Below are positions 8,299-17,113 of a stretch of 64,000 bases of DNA, one piece after another. The position numbers were made by a program, and so were the translations under genes. This DNA is from Clostridiales bacterium. Lineage in GTDB: Bacteria; Bacillota; Clostridia; Lachnospirales; Lachnospiraceae. Position 1 is the first letter of the stretch; every line of letters starts with the position of its first letter. The notes below the pieces were generated by a model. It had not been told where the DNA came from, did not search any database, and saw only the letters and a list, made by a program, of their open reading frames with translations. The stretch spans positions 24,823 to 88,822 of the forward strand of contig JAJQDV010000054.1 of the NCBI GenBank assembly GCA_021202015.1, in the 5' to 3' direction.

Positions 8299-10953
8299 CT
8301 ATTCAAAATCCTTTTCTCTGAGAATCAGATAATCATTCTCATCGTATTTCTTCGCAAACAGCTTTTTCAGGCCGCCGCCCTCCGCGCTCTCGATCGCCCG
8401 ATCCACAATATCCTTGATCTCGGCAAGCGTCGTGGGATGATCAAGCTTCTGAATGTTATTAATCCGGTTATACAGAGCCAGAATGCCCATCTCATCGATC
8501 ACACACTCCATCTCCTTCGCATAGGATTTCCCGAAATCCACCAGCTCATCGATGGTAAAGATCGGAATCCGGATCCTTCCGGTAAACTTCTTCGCGAAGG
8601 AAAAATCCAGCGCCAGCGCCTGACGTATGCCCGCGCTGTCATCCTCCAGAATAACGACCATACCCTGGGTATTGCGCTCCATGATCTGTGACATCCTGAC
8701 CGCGGTCTCCCTCGTCATCTCTCCCGCCTTGTCAACGATCAGATAACCGCCGGAGAGCTTCGGCACAAGAGCGGCAAAATCTCTCTGATTCAGAGAAGCC
8801 GCGCTGATCCTTCCGATCTTTGTATCCGCGTTCCCCGTGATCTTCTGGATCACCTTGATCAGGCTGGTCGCAAGAACCGTTTTCCCGCTGCCTTCCTCCC
8901 CCTCAATGATCAGGTTGCCCCTCAGGGAGGTGATGGAATTATTCCGATATTTCGCAACTTCCTCCAGAACCTGCTCGATCTGCTCCCGCATACCGGGAAC
9001 CGGAAGGAAATAGGAAAACAGTTCTTTATTTTCATCTGAAAGAATCCCCTCTTCCTGCGGCGCCGCTTCCCGGCTGTCCGTATCCGGAGACTCTTCATCC
9101 TCCATAAGCTCCTCGGGCATTATGATATCCGGAAGCTTCGTCTGCTCCGCCACAGGCAGATCCTCCGCCGGCATACCGCCGCTCACGGGCACCTCCAGAC
9201 TGGAATTCTCCATCATCATACGGGTCGCGGAAGCCAGAATCTTTTCAAGCTCCTCATCCTCGGACGGAGCCTCAAACTTCGTCTCCTCTTCCCCTGACGA
9301 AGCCGCTTCCTCAAATGCTTTTATATCCGGCATCTCCTTCGTAGAACCCGTCGGCGATTCCAATCCGTCCGGTACTTCTTCCGAATCATCATCGAAGTAT
9401 CCGGGCTCGTCATCGGACGAATCCGACTCGCGCAGGAGATCGTCCTCCTTCATCCCGATTTCCGGATCGGCGTCGCCGGATTTTAATGGATCGTCGCGTT
9501 CCGGGGCTGCGCTATCTGTTCCCGCAAACATGCGGATGTCAGAGCCGGCCTCTTCGGTTTCTTCCGGCAACCGGCCCTCCGGGGAATCGGAATCAACCGA
9601 AAGCAGAGACTTCCCGGCCGTGTCTTCGGGCTCCGCATCCCTGCGTTCCTCCGCGTCGGCACTGCCGGTCTCCTCCGGCAAGCCTTCCTCCGACGTCGTT
9701 TTTTCCGCCGGTTCATCCGGAATCAGCGTGGACGCAATCGTCTGCGGGCTGTCCGGTATATCCTCGCCCGGTTCCGCAGAAAGAACCGGAAGCAGAGCCT
9801 GCAGACGTTCCATGATCTCATTCGCCTCAGACAGCGCCTGTTCCTTTGCAAAATCCAGTTTTTTCTGCTCGGCCGCGGCGATCGCCGCCTCAGCCGCGTG
9901 CTTCGTCTTCTCCCACTCTGCCAGGACATCCTCTATGCTCATCTGCCCGGCGATCTGCTGCTCTTTCACGGTGCTCTCCGGGATCTGAAGACTCATCTGC
10001 CCATCCGGTTCCTCATCCAGGAGTTCCCTGAAATCAGACTTCAACCCCTCATCGACACGTTCATTAATCCTCTCCCGGTCAAAGACCGGCGCGTCCTCTT
10101 CCTCGGATTCCACGTTCAGATACGGAATATCCTGCACAATTTTTTTAATATTTGCCATGGTATCCTTTACTGTTTCCTTCTCCGTGGCCGCCAGTATCTG
10201 TTCCATCCCCTTTGCGATCTCATCCTGAAGGTTCTGCGTGTTAAAACGGCTGGCCGTAACCGTAATCTCGGGAAGTCCGCTTTCCTCGGAAATCTTCGCT
10301 TCCACCTGCTTCGGCACACTGACCTCCACCATGCCCTTTCTGGAACGGATCCTCTGATACTTCTCCTCCTGCGACGGAGTCAGTGGCTGAAAGGTACGTT
10401 TCAGATCCAGCGCCTTTTCCACGTAATCGCCTTCGCCAAACCAGAGAATCAGCTCGTCACAGGTCTCCACACACTTTTCCCTCATGTCCGCCTGTCCGTA
10501 CAGAGCTGCCAGCTCGTACGCCCACACTTCCGTATATTCCGTTTCTTTAAACTCCTCCAGAATCGCGATCCGGTCGGTCAAAGGCGCATCCTTCAGGCAG
10601 CTGATCTTGTACGCAAACACATATCTCTGGCTGTCGCGCGGGGAAATTTCCAGAAACTCCCGGTAATACTCCTCCGCCTCCCGCACATTCTTTGATTTGA
10701 TCGCGATCTCCACGAGACGGCTGACAATCCCCCTCCCGATGGAAGAATGGTCGTAAGCCTGCAGCAGTACATTCTTACAGGCCTCATACTTTTCCATCTC
10801 CTCATAAATCTCCGCCACCATCAGCAGCGTATTCGAATTGCGTACCTTTTTCCAGTTAATCGAATCTGCGATCGTCGCCGCGGTCTCATAATCCTTCGCC
10901 TCTACAAGATTTTTCAGCTGATCCAGTTTTAATTTATATTCATATTTATCCAC
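8299..10953 (-). CDS. Large TPR-like protein with C-terminal P-loop ATPase domain, function unknown
   Basis: An 884-residue cytoplasmic protein in three parts. Residues 1-230 are helical and resemble tetratricopeptide repeats. Residues about 230-640 are acidic, rich in Glu/Ser/Asp/Pro and probably disordered. Residues about 660-884 form an AAA-like ATPase with Walker A GEEGSGKT near 685 and a Walker B-like LSGGYLIVDKAGE. The Walker B position has D-K instead of the usual D-E, so catalysis may be altered. The start is GTG at 10953, with GAGGTGGGA just upstream. It lies 18 bp after the AI-2E type permease gene and 10 bp before glgB, suggesting one transcript. I do not recognise a named family member; a scaffold or regulatory ATPase role is inference. 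Confidence 0.75.
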   Translation of the reverse strand: MDKYEYKLKLDQLKNLVEAKDYETAATIADSINWKKVRNSNTLLMVAEIYEEMEKYEACKNVLLQAYDHSSIGRGIVSRLVEIAIKSKNVREAEEYYREFLEISPRDSQRYVFAYKISCLKDAPLTDRIAILEEFKETEYTEVWAYELAALYGQADMREKCVETCDELILWFGEGDYVEKALDLKRTFQPLTPSQEEKYQRIRSRKGMVEVSVPKQVEAKISEESGLPEITVTASRFNTQNLQDEIAKGMEQILAATEKETVKDTMANIKKIVQDIPYLNVESEEEDAPVFDRERINERVDEGLKSDFRELLDEEPDGQMSLQIPESTVKEQQIAGQMSIEDVLAEWEKTKHAAEAAIAAAEQKKLDFAKEQALSEANEIMERLQALLPVLSAEPGEDIPDSPQTIASTLIPDEPAEKTTSEEGLPEETGSADAEERRDAEPEDTAGKSLLSVDSDSPEGRLPEETEEAGSDIRMFAGTDSAAPERDDPLKSGDADPEIGMKEDDLLRESDSSDDEPGYFDDDSEEVPDGLESPTGSTKEMPDIKAFEEAASSGEEETKFEAPSEDEELEKILASATRMMMENSSLEVPVSGGMPAEDLPVAEQTKLPDIIMPEELMEDEESPDTDSREAAPQEEGILSDENKELFSYFLPVPGMREQIEQVLEEVAKYRNNSITSLRGNLIIEGEEGSGKTVLATSLIKVIQKITGNADTKIGRISAASLNQRDFAALVPKLSGGYLIVDKAGEMTRETAVRMSQIMERNTQGMVVILEDDSAGIRQALALDFSFAKKFTGRIRIPIFTIDELVDFGKSYAKEMECVIDEMGILALYNRINNIQKLDHPTTLAEIKDIVDRAIESAEGGGLKKLFAKKYDENDYLILREKDFE

Positions 10954-10971
10954 AGTCCCACCTCATGTGTA

Positions 10972-12339
10972 TCAAATATTATCGTCATCGTCTCTGTTAA
11001 TTTTCTTTTTCCTGATTATTCTGTGTAACAGCGGCTGCATCACCGGTTTTTTCGTTCGAACGTTTACTTCAACCTCGTTCGTCGTCACATTCACGCGGCT
11101 CAGCTTCACATAATCGGACGTCTCCGTCGGAAGATGCCTCTTCCCCAGAAAATGCTCCGCCACGCGCTTGATGATATAATAGATCAGTGCAAATACCGGC
11201 ACGCCGAAAATCATGCCGATCACGCCGAAGCTCCCGCCGAACAGCAGGATGGCAAACATGACCCAGAAAGGCGTCAGTCCGGTCGTGTTCCCCAGGATCT
11301 TCGGACCGATGATATTCCCGTCCACCTGCTGCAAAACTACCACAAGAATGAGGAAATACAGCGCCTGTATCGGATTCACCAGGAAGATCAGGATCACGCT
11401 GGGAATGGCGCCGATAAAAGGCCCGAACACCGGAATGATATTCGTCACACCGATGATTACACTGACGAGCACCGCGTACGGCAGCTTCATAATGTACATG
11501 CAGACAAAGCAGATAAACCCGATGATCAGGGAATCGATGATCTTCCCGATCAGGAATCCGCCGAACACATCGTTCGCTTTCTGAAGCACTTCCATGACGA
11601 CATTGCCGGTCCGCGGTCTGAAAACGGCATAGATCAGCTTCTTGGCCTGTCCGACAAAGCGCTCCTTCGTCATCAGTACATATACCGTAACGATCAGTCC
11701 GACAAAGATATTGAATATCAGCTTTACCGCACTGTACACACCGTTATAAAACGCAGACATGATCTCGGTCCCGTCGTTCTGAAACCTGCTCAGAATCCAG
11801 CTTTCCAGCCAGGAAAACGCCTGCTCCGCCAGATCCTCCATCTGCCCGGCAAGCTGTGTGTTCTTTGTAATCCGGTTGATCCAGTCTGTCAGTGCCTGAA
11901 GCTTCTCATTCATCGTGGAGATCAGATCCTGAATACTCTCGATCAGCTGCGGCACGATCATGACCACCAGCACCGCCACAACCGCCAGGAAAACCACCAT
12001 GGCCGCGGCCACGGCCAGTCCGCGGATCGTGCGATTCTGTTTCTGTGTCCGTTCGCCTTTGGTGAACAGCCGTTTTCTGAACAGCCGCTCAAAAAACTTC
12101 ATGACAGGATTCAGCAGATACGCCAGCACCAGCCCGATGATCACGCCCTGCAGGCTGCGGAGGATATTGCCCACTCCGCTCGAAAACCCGTCAAACCGAA
12201 ACAGAAAAAAGAAGATCAGCAGGGAAACAAAGATTACCAGTATCGCCGTCAACCCGACAGCAAGATACGGACGGATATCCCATGGCTTCTTTTCTGTTTT
12301 CAATTCCCCCTGCGACGTGTCATTCTGATCCAGCTTCAT
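10972..12339 (-). CDS. AI-2E family transporter (PerM/YtvI-like permease)
   Basis: A 455-residue membrane protein with an N-terminal hydrophobic pair, a soluble amphipathic region (about 125-200), and a C-terminal block of hydrophobic helices. The block includes GFICFVCMYIMKLPY and the family-typical NIIPVFGPFIGAIPS and LGNTTGLTPFWVMFAILLFG. Members are proposed exporters of AI-2, sodium or other small solutes; the substrate is unknown here. The C-terminal 80 residues are hydrophilic and basic. The start has GGAGG about 13 bases upstream, somewhat far. A promoter candidate is at 12389-12418. Confidence 0.88.
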   Translation of the reverse strand: MKLDQNDTSQGELKTEKKPWDIRPYLAVGLTAILVIFVSLLIFFFLFRFDGFSSGVGNILRSLQGVIIGLVLAYLLNPVMKFFERLFRKRLFTKGERTQKQNRTIRGLAVAAAMVVFLAVVAVLVVMIVPQLIESIQDLISTMNEKLQALTDWINRITKNTQLAGQMEDLAEQAFSWLESWILSRFQNDGTEIMSAFYNGVYSAVKLIFNIFVGLIVTVYVLMTKERFVGQAKKLIYAVFRPRTGNVVMEVLQKANDVFGGFLIGKIIDSLIIGFICFVCMYIMKLPYAVLVSVIIGVTNIIPVFGPFIGAIPSVILIFLVNPIQALYFLILVVVLQQVDGNIIGPKILGNTTGLTPFWVMFAILLFGGSFGVIGMIFGVPVFALIYYIIKRVAEHFLGKRHLPTETSDYVKLSRVNVTTNEVEVNVRTKKPVMQPLLHRIIRKKKINRDDDDNI

Positions 12340-12388
12340 AAAAACAAAAAACCCTCCTGTTTTCCCTTATCGGTTCACAGTTAGATTC

Positions 12389-12418
12389 AGTATAACACAA
12401 TTCCCTCTGCTATGACAG
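12389..12418 (-). promoter_or_regulatory. Promoter candidate for the permease gene
   Basis: On the minus strand CTGTCA and TATACT are 18 bp apart, about 50 bp ahead of the start codon. Confidence 0.4.
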
Positions 12419-12468
12419 ACCTCATTTATAAAAAAACAATTATTTTCTGAGTTTTTATAAGTGAAAAA

Positions 12469-12604
12469 GAATGCGCCTTGGCGCATTCTCGCGCCGAGCG
12501 CGGTCGCTTTTAGCGACATTCTTCCTATCGCGCGAGTGCGCATCCACAGCGGAGCGTTTTTTGTCATATAGGAAGTTCGGAGAACTTTCCTATATGACAA
12601 AAAA
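12469..12604 (+). repeat. Dispersed hairpin repeat, copy A
   Basis: This gene-free stretch holds three hairpins in order. The first is GAATGCGCC-TT-GGCGCATTC (12469-12488). The second is GTCGCT-TTT-AGCGAC (12503-12517). The third is a long hairpin of about 22 bp at 12557-12604, in which TTTTTTGTCATATAGGAA pairs with its complement around a GTTC-GGA-GAAC tip. The 14-mer GCGGAGCGTTTTTT at 12549-12562 recurs exactly in copies B and C. A 77-codon open frame across it on the minus strand is a by-product of the repeat. Confidence 0.7.
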
Positions 12605-12634
12605 AGGACCCGACATTCCCGGCCGGATCCTTTC
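12600..12634 (-). terminator. Rho-independent terminator of the hydratase gene
   Basis: On the minus strand AAAGGATCCGGC pairs with GTCGGGTCCTTT (12 bp with two G-U pairs) and is followed by a run of seven T, 12 bp after the hydratase stop. Confidence 0.75.
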
Positions 12635-12645
12635 CTGATTTACAC

Positions 12646-14928
12646 TTATCTTCGATTATAATTGATCAGACATCCCTTCAGAATGATCTCCCTCTCATCA
12701 TCCGTAAGATCTCCCATCTTCAGCGTAAACGGGACCAGTCCTCCGTCCTTTACGACATAGGCCGGGATCTCCGTCCGCTTATCCTCGATCGCTTTTCGGA
12801 TCTCCGGGATAAACAGGTAATCGCCGTTTTTAAACGGCAGTTCTCCCTCCGGAATCAAAAACGGCAGCATGCCCCAGTTGATCAGGTTGGAGCGATAGCG
12901 CTTGGTCGCGTACTCATTCGCGATGTTCGCCCAGCCGCCCAGCACCTTCTGACAGGAAGCCGCCTGCTCGCGCGCAGAGCCGTCGCCCGGCTTCACCGCG
13001 AAGATCGTGCTTCCGATCCCGAAGTTCTCACGCTTTATATGCGGATACTTCGTCCGTACCGCCGCGATGACCGGGACGATCTCCGGCAGATAATCGGAGG
13101 GCTTTTCACCGGAAATCCTGGCCTTCTCCGCCCGCTGAACCTCCTTCGCGCGTCCCACGTACTCCGGATCCTTCCGGGACAGGGTAAACTCCGCCAGTCC
13201 GAGCGGATTGGAACGGTAGGAGGATGTCTCTCCGGACGGAATCAGCTCGTCCGTCGTCGTGACCGGATCGTGAATCTCGGACACCACCTTCAAAACCAGG
13301 TTCTCCGTCAGTGCGCTCATCTCGGGCCAGTCTTTGATGTTCGGGCCGAGATGGATCTCCGTATCCGGATCCGCCGCGCCATGACTGTCAAAGATGCGGT
13401 TCTCATATATCTTACTGTCAAAGAAATACTTCTGTCCCCGGTACTCCACATCCAGCTCCGTGGCTGCGGTCAGATAACCCTTATTCGCCGCGGTCGCCGC
13501 GATCGAGCGCGCGTCCATCAGCGCCACGGAAGCAATCTGTCCGCTCTGGAGCTTCGAACCCTCGCGGTTCGGGAAGTTTCTCGTGGAATGACGAATGGAA
13601 AATCCGTTGTTTGACGGGGTATCGCCCGCGCCGAAACACGGTCCGCAGAACGCCGTCTTCATGATGGCGCCGGTCTCCATAATCCTCGCGGCAGAGCCGT
13701 TCCTGACCAGCTCCATCCAGATCGGCATGGACGCCGGATAAACGCTCAGCGTAAATTCATCCGGTCCGATGCTCTTTCCCTCCAGGATATCCGCCGCCGC
13801 GCAGATATTCTCAAAACCGCCTCCCGCGCAGCCCGCAATAATCCCCTGGTCCACATAAAGCTGCCCGTCGCGAACCTTATCCTTTAAAGAATAGTCCACG
13901 GCCCCGTCCAGGCTGATCAGCGCACGTTTTTCCACATCATCCAGGATATCCGTAAGGTTCGCCTTCAGCTCCTCGATCGTGTAGGTGTTGCTCGGATGGA
14001 ACGGCATGGCGATCATCGGTTTGATCTCGCTCAGGTTCACCTCAATACATCCGTCATAGTATGCCGCCGGTTCCGGATTCAGTTCCTTATAATCACCGGC
14101 TCTGCCGTGAATCTCGTAAAACTCCCGAATCTTCTCATCAGTCACCCAGATGGAGGACAGGCAGGTCGTCTCCGTCGTCATAACATCGATGCCGATCCGG
14201 AAATCCGCGCTCAGCGACGCCACGCCCGGTCCGACAAACTCCATAACCCTGTTATTTACATAGCCGTTTTTGAACACAGCGCCAATGATGGCAAGCGCCA
14301 CATCCTGAGGACCGACGCCCTTTACGGGCTCTCCCGTCATGTACACCGCGACCACACCCGGCATCTTGATATCGTAAGTCTGGCAGAGCAACTGTTTTAC
14401 CAGCTCCGGTCCGCCCTCGCCCATCGCCATCGTACCGAGCGCGCCGTAGCGGGTGTGGGAATCCGAACCGAGGATCATCTTCCCGCCGCCGGCCAGCATC
14501 TCACGCGCATACTGATGAATAACCGCCTGATGAGGGGGCACATAAACGCCGCCGTACTTTTTCGCACAGGTCAGGCCGAACATGTGATCATCCTCATTGA
14601 TCGTCCCTCCCACCGCGCAGAGACTGTTGTGGCAGTTCGTCAGCACGTAGGGAACCGGGAAACGCTCCAGTCCCGACGCCCGCGCGGTCTGAATAATGCC
14701 GACAAAGGTGATATCATGCGAGGTCAGCTTGTCAAACTTAATCTGAAGCTGCTCCATGCTGCCGGAGGTATTGTGATCCTCCAGAATCCGGTAGGCCATC
14801 GTGCCCTTCGCAGCGGACGCCCGATCCGCTGTCACACCCTTCGCCGCGAGAGCGGCCGGCGCCTCCGGTGTGTCCTCAACGATCTCCGCGCCGTTTAACA
14901 GGTATACGCCGTTTTCGTATAACTTCAT
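12646..14928 (-). CDS. Aconitase-family hydratase
   Basis: A 760-residue protein of the aconitase superfamily, YbhJ-like in overall organisation. Family segments include [13 protein letters not shown], a histidine-rich [26 protein letters not shown] and [16 protein letters not shown]; the last would supply 4Fe-4S ligands. A C-terminal swivelling domain has [11 protein letters not shown] in place of the usual G-S-SRE. This pattern indicates an iron-sulphur dehydratase on a hydroxy-acid; citrate itself cannot be assumed. The ATG at 14928 has AGGAGG upstream; the longer open frame to 14994 would run into repeat copy B and is rejected. It is flanked on both sides by copies A and B of the hairpin repeat, and a terminator follows. 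Confidence 0.85.
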   Translation of the reverse strand: MKLYENGVYLLNGAEIVEDTPEAPAALAAKGVTADRASAAKGTMAYRILEDHNTSGSMEQLQIKFDKLTSHDITFVGIIQTARASGLERFPVPYVLTNCHNSLCAVGGTINEDDHMFGLTCAKKYGGVYVPPHQAVIHQYAREMLAGGGKMILGSDSHTRYGALGTMAMGEGGPELVKQLLCQTYDIKMPGVVAVYMTGEPVKGVGPQDVALAIIGAVFKNGYVNNRVMEFVGPGVASLSADFRIGIDVMTTETTCLSSIWVTDEKIREFYEIHGRAGDYKELNPEPAAYYDGCIEVNLSEIKPMIAMPFHPSNTYTIEELKANLTDILDDVEKRALISLDGAVDYSLKDKVRDGQLYVDQGIIAGCAGGGFENICAAADILEGKSIGPDEFTLSVYPASMPIWMELVRNGSAARIMETGAIMKTAFCGPCFGAGDTPSNNGFSIRHSTRNFPNREGSKLQSGQIASVALMDARSIAATAANKGYLTAATELDVEYRGQKYFFDSKIYENRIFDSHGAADPDTEIHLGPNIKDWPEMSALTENLVLKVVSEIHDPVTTTDELIPSGETSSYRSNPLGLAEFTLSRKDPEYVGRAKEVQRAEKARISGEKPSDYLPEIVPVIAAVRTKYPHIKRENFGIGSTIFAVKPGDGSAREQAASCQKVLGGWANIANEYATKRYRSNLINWGMLPFLIPEGELPFKNGDYLFIPEIRKAIEDKRTEIPAYVVKDGGLVPFTLKMGDLTDDEREIILKGCLINYNRR

Positions 14929-14950
14929 GCTTCTGTCCTCCTTTAAAATC

Positions 14951-15085
14951 AAGTGTCGCTTGCGACACTTCGCGCGCGAGCGGTTGCATCGCAAAATTTC
15001 CTATCCGCGAGCTGCGGGTCTGCCCTGTGGGTACATCCCCGCGGAGCGTTTTTTATCTCATAGGACGAATTTTCCTATGAGATAA
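14951..15085 (+). repeat. Dispersed hairpin repeat, copy B
   Basis: Same architecture and orientation as copy A. It opens with a 9 bp hairpin AAGTGTCGC-TT-GCGACACTT (14951-14970). The shared 14-mer GCGGAGCGTTTTTT is at 15041-15054. It ends with a 13 bp hairpin, TTATCTCATAGGA with its complement around CGAATTT (15053-15085). The hairpin arms differ from copy A while pairing is kept. Confidence 0.7.
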
Positions 15086-15092
15086 GAAAAAT

Positions 15093-15124
15093 AAACCGAT
15101 GAAGGCTTCCATCTCCATCGGTTT
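15093..15124 (-). terminator. Terminator after the coiled-coil gene
   Basis: AAACCGATG and CATCGGTTT form a 9 bp stem, followed on the minus strand by TTTATTTTTC. T-rich sequence on the other side could also make it bidirectional. Confidence 0.55.
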
Positions 15125-15174
15125 CCGCTTTTTTTATTATAATAAGTAAAAACACAAAAATCAAGGTATTTCTC

Positions 15175-16386
15175 TTATTCTTTCCCAAACAGAATCGTTT
15201 TTAAAACACCGCCGGCGCCGAGTTTCTCCCGATCGGAGAATTCGCGGGAGGATTTCGTCCGCGGTGTCTCCTCCTGACGAACCGCCTCCATCTCCTTCTC
15301 ATCCTCCAGCAGGGCGCGGTATATCGATTCCTCATCCGGGAATTCCGGATTGGGATGTATCGGAAAATCCTCATCGGATGCATCCGCCTTCGCCCGATCA
15401 GAAGAAACAGGCACAGTCTCGTAATATTCTTCCCGAGCTTCTCTTCCATGCTCCCGCAGTTTCTGAACCACATTATCCGGCCGCGTTATACGCTGATCCG
15501 CGCGATCCGACACGGTACTTACGGGACTTGTTTCATCCTGCCCGGAATCCGTTTCTGCCCGCACGGAATCCGTTCCGGCCGATTCTCCTTCGTTCCGGAT
15601 ATTTTCAATCGGCAAATCCGCCTCTCCATCCGTCGATTCCGAATCCGGTTGTTCAGCTCCGGAACCCGATTTCGCCTTTCCCTGCTCTTCCTTCCATTTA
15701 AAGTAGGCCGCATTCGGATTGACTTTAATATCCGGCTTTTCAGCCGGAGCGGAAGAATCGTCCGTTATATCCCTGTGGCCTCTCCCCGTCTTCTCAAAAT
15801 ATTCCTCATTAACTTTAATCTTGACCGCCGCGGCTCCCGCACGGGAACGGCTGCCGGACGTCCTGCCCTCTGCCCCGGAATCCCGGCTCCGCTTTTCGTG
15901 TTCATGATTCATTTCCTGCAGCACAGCCAGATATTTCTTCGTATCCGCCAGATCCGCAAGCTGCGCTTCCAGCTCCGTCTCATGGGACTTCAGCAGATTC
16001 TTCTGATCGCGCATCTCCCGGCGAAAACGGCGGAACAGATCGTCCATGGATTCATTCGTCTGATCCATCAGATCACGGATCCTGCTGATCGCGTCCGACG
16101 TATAAATCACGGACGCGGCATAAATCTCCTCCGCGCTGGCATTCGCCTTCTCAATAATCTCATTTCCCGTTTTCCGGAAACTCCGCTCCGCATTCAGACG
16201 GCTCTGCCTGGTCTGCTCATACTGCTCCATCATGTCAAAGATCCCTCTGTTCAGACGGTCCAGAAGGTTCAGGAACTCCTTGCGGTCAACGATCATCTTA
16301 TCCGGCTGACCGTTGTATGTGGGACTCTTTGAAAACGCGACATGTATCTCTTTTAAAACTCTCTCTACACTATCCTGTGGGCTCAT
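15175..16386 (-). CDS. Coiled-coil protein with acidic low-complexity tail, unknown function
   Basis: A 403-residue protein without signal peptide or membrane segment. Residues about 25-170 are heptad-rich and charged, with a segment around EIIEKANASAEEIYAAS that resembles DivIVA- or ATP-synthase-b-like coiled coils. Residues 170-370 are polar, Asp/Glu/Ser-rich and probably disordered. The last 20 residues (ending LKTILFGKE) are more hydrophobic and may be a docking motif. The ATG has TGGAGG upstream. It is single-gene, with its own terminator. A structural or cell-division role is only a guess from the coiled coil; no named family is recognised. Confidence 0.7.
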   Translation of the reverse strand: MSPQDSVERVLKEIHVAFSKSPTYNGQPDKMIVDRKEFLNLLDRLNRGIFDMMEQYEQTRQSRLNAERSFRKTGNEIIEKANASAEEIYAASVIYTSDAISRIRDLMDQTNESMDDLFRRFRREMRDQKNLLKSHETELEAQLADLADTKKYLAVLQEMNHEHEKRSRDSGAEGRTSGSRSRAGAAAVKIKVNEEYFEKTGRGHRDITDDSSAPAEKPDIKVNPNAAYFKWKEEQGKAKSGSGAEQPDSESTDGEADLPIENIRNEGESAGTDSVRAETDSGQDETSPVSTVSDRADQRITRPDNVVQKLREHGREAREEYYETVPVSSDRAKADASDEDFPIHPNPEFPDEESIYRALLEDEKEMEAVRQEETPRTKSSREFSDREKLGAGGVLKTILFGKE

Positions 16387-16483
16387 GATATTCCTCCAGA
16401 TGATGATCAGATATATGGTAGTATATCACATACTCTGTTCTGACCCAATAAAAAGTTTATAAATCTTTCCTTCTGACAAATAT

Positions 16484-16870
16484 TTATTGTTTCCCATCCC
16501 TCAGCACAAATTTCTTTACCAGGATAATGATGACTACCCCTATGATCGTCAGAAGATTCTCTACGGCAGTCGTTTCATGCACGATCATGTGCCGCACGAT
16601 CACAAACATCATCACATCCAGTACAGTCTCCGTTCCCGGACTGCAGAGCATTTTAAACAGCTCCACGCAGATCACAATATTCAGCACATATGTAATAAAT
16701 GTCAGAAGCGCGTCGGTCCCGGCAGGATCGGCAAGATATTCCAGAAACGGGGTCTTTAAAAAAAAGATCGCAATAACGACGACCACGATGATGATCACAG
16801 AAAGTATAATTTCAATCCCCGCGCTGACACGATCCATGGCGGTTCTCAGTTTTTTTAATTTTTTAAGCAT
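16484..16870 (-). CDS. PsiE-like small membrane protein
   Basis: A 128-residue protein with four predicted membrane helices: about 16-40, 55-75, 85-100 and 105-122. The overall pattern fits the phosphate-starvation-inducible PsiE family, including the conserved region with VRHMIVHE and a basic C-terminal end. The family's biochemical role is not established. The ATG at 16870 has GAGGGAAGT directly upstream; the in-frame ATG ten codons earlier lacks a ribosome site. A good promoter lies at 16905-16934. It is transcribed away from the dehydratase genes. Confidence 0.65.
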   Translation of the reverse strand: MLKKLKKLRTAMDRVSAGIEIILSVIIIVVVVIAIFFLKTPFLEYLADPAGTDALLTFITYVLNIVICVELFKMLCSPGTETVLDVMMFVIVRHMIVHETTAVENLLTIIGVVIIILVKKFVLRDGKQ

Positions 16871-16904
16871 ACTTCCCTCGCCCCCATCATCAGAAATCAT
16901 TTTT

Positions 16905-16934
16905 ATTATACTTGAAAAGGCTATGTGAAATCAA
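16905..16934 (-). promoter_or_regulatory. Promoter of the PsiE-like gene
   Basis: TTGATT and TATAAT are 18 bp apart on the minus strand, 35 bp ahead of the preferred start. Confidence 0.5.
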
Positions 16935-17008
16935 GATTTTTTTGATTGATAAACTATACGAAACCCGGAACTTCACAATCCCGGATTTTCGAAAAAAATA
17001 ACTTTCTC

Positions 17009-17037
17009 TTGCACCCATGAACGACTTTCATTATAAT
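17009..17037 (+). promoter_or_regulatory. Promoter of the 2-hydroxyacyl-CoA dehydratase operon
   Basis: TTGCAC and TATAAT with an exact 17 bp spacer, about 75 bp ahead of the first gene. Confidence 0.6.
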
Positions 17038-17113
17038 AGGAAAACACAATGTATATGAACGCACGGCAAAACGTCATTCATCATACCATGATATACACCC
17101 GAGGTACATTCCC

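Noticed and set aside
12367..12600. 77-codon minus-strand frame
   Set aside because: It lies over hairpin repeat copy A and includes no recognisable domain or ribosome site.
14929..14994. 22-codon extension of the hydratase
   Set aside because: It runs into hairpin repeat B, and the downstream ATG has AGGAGG.
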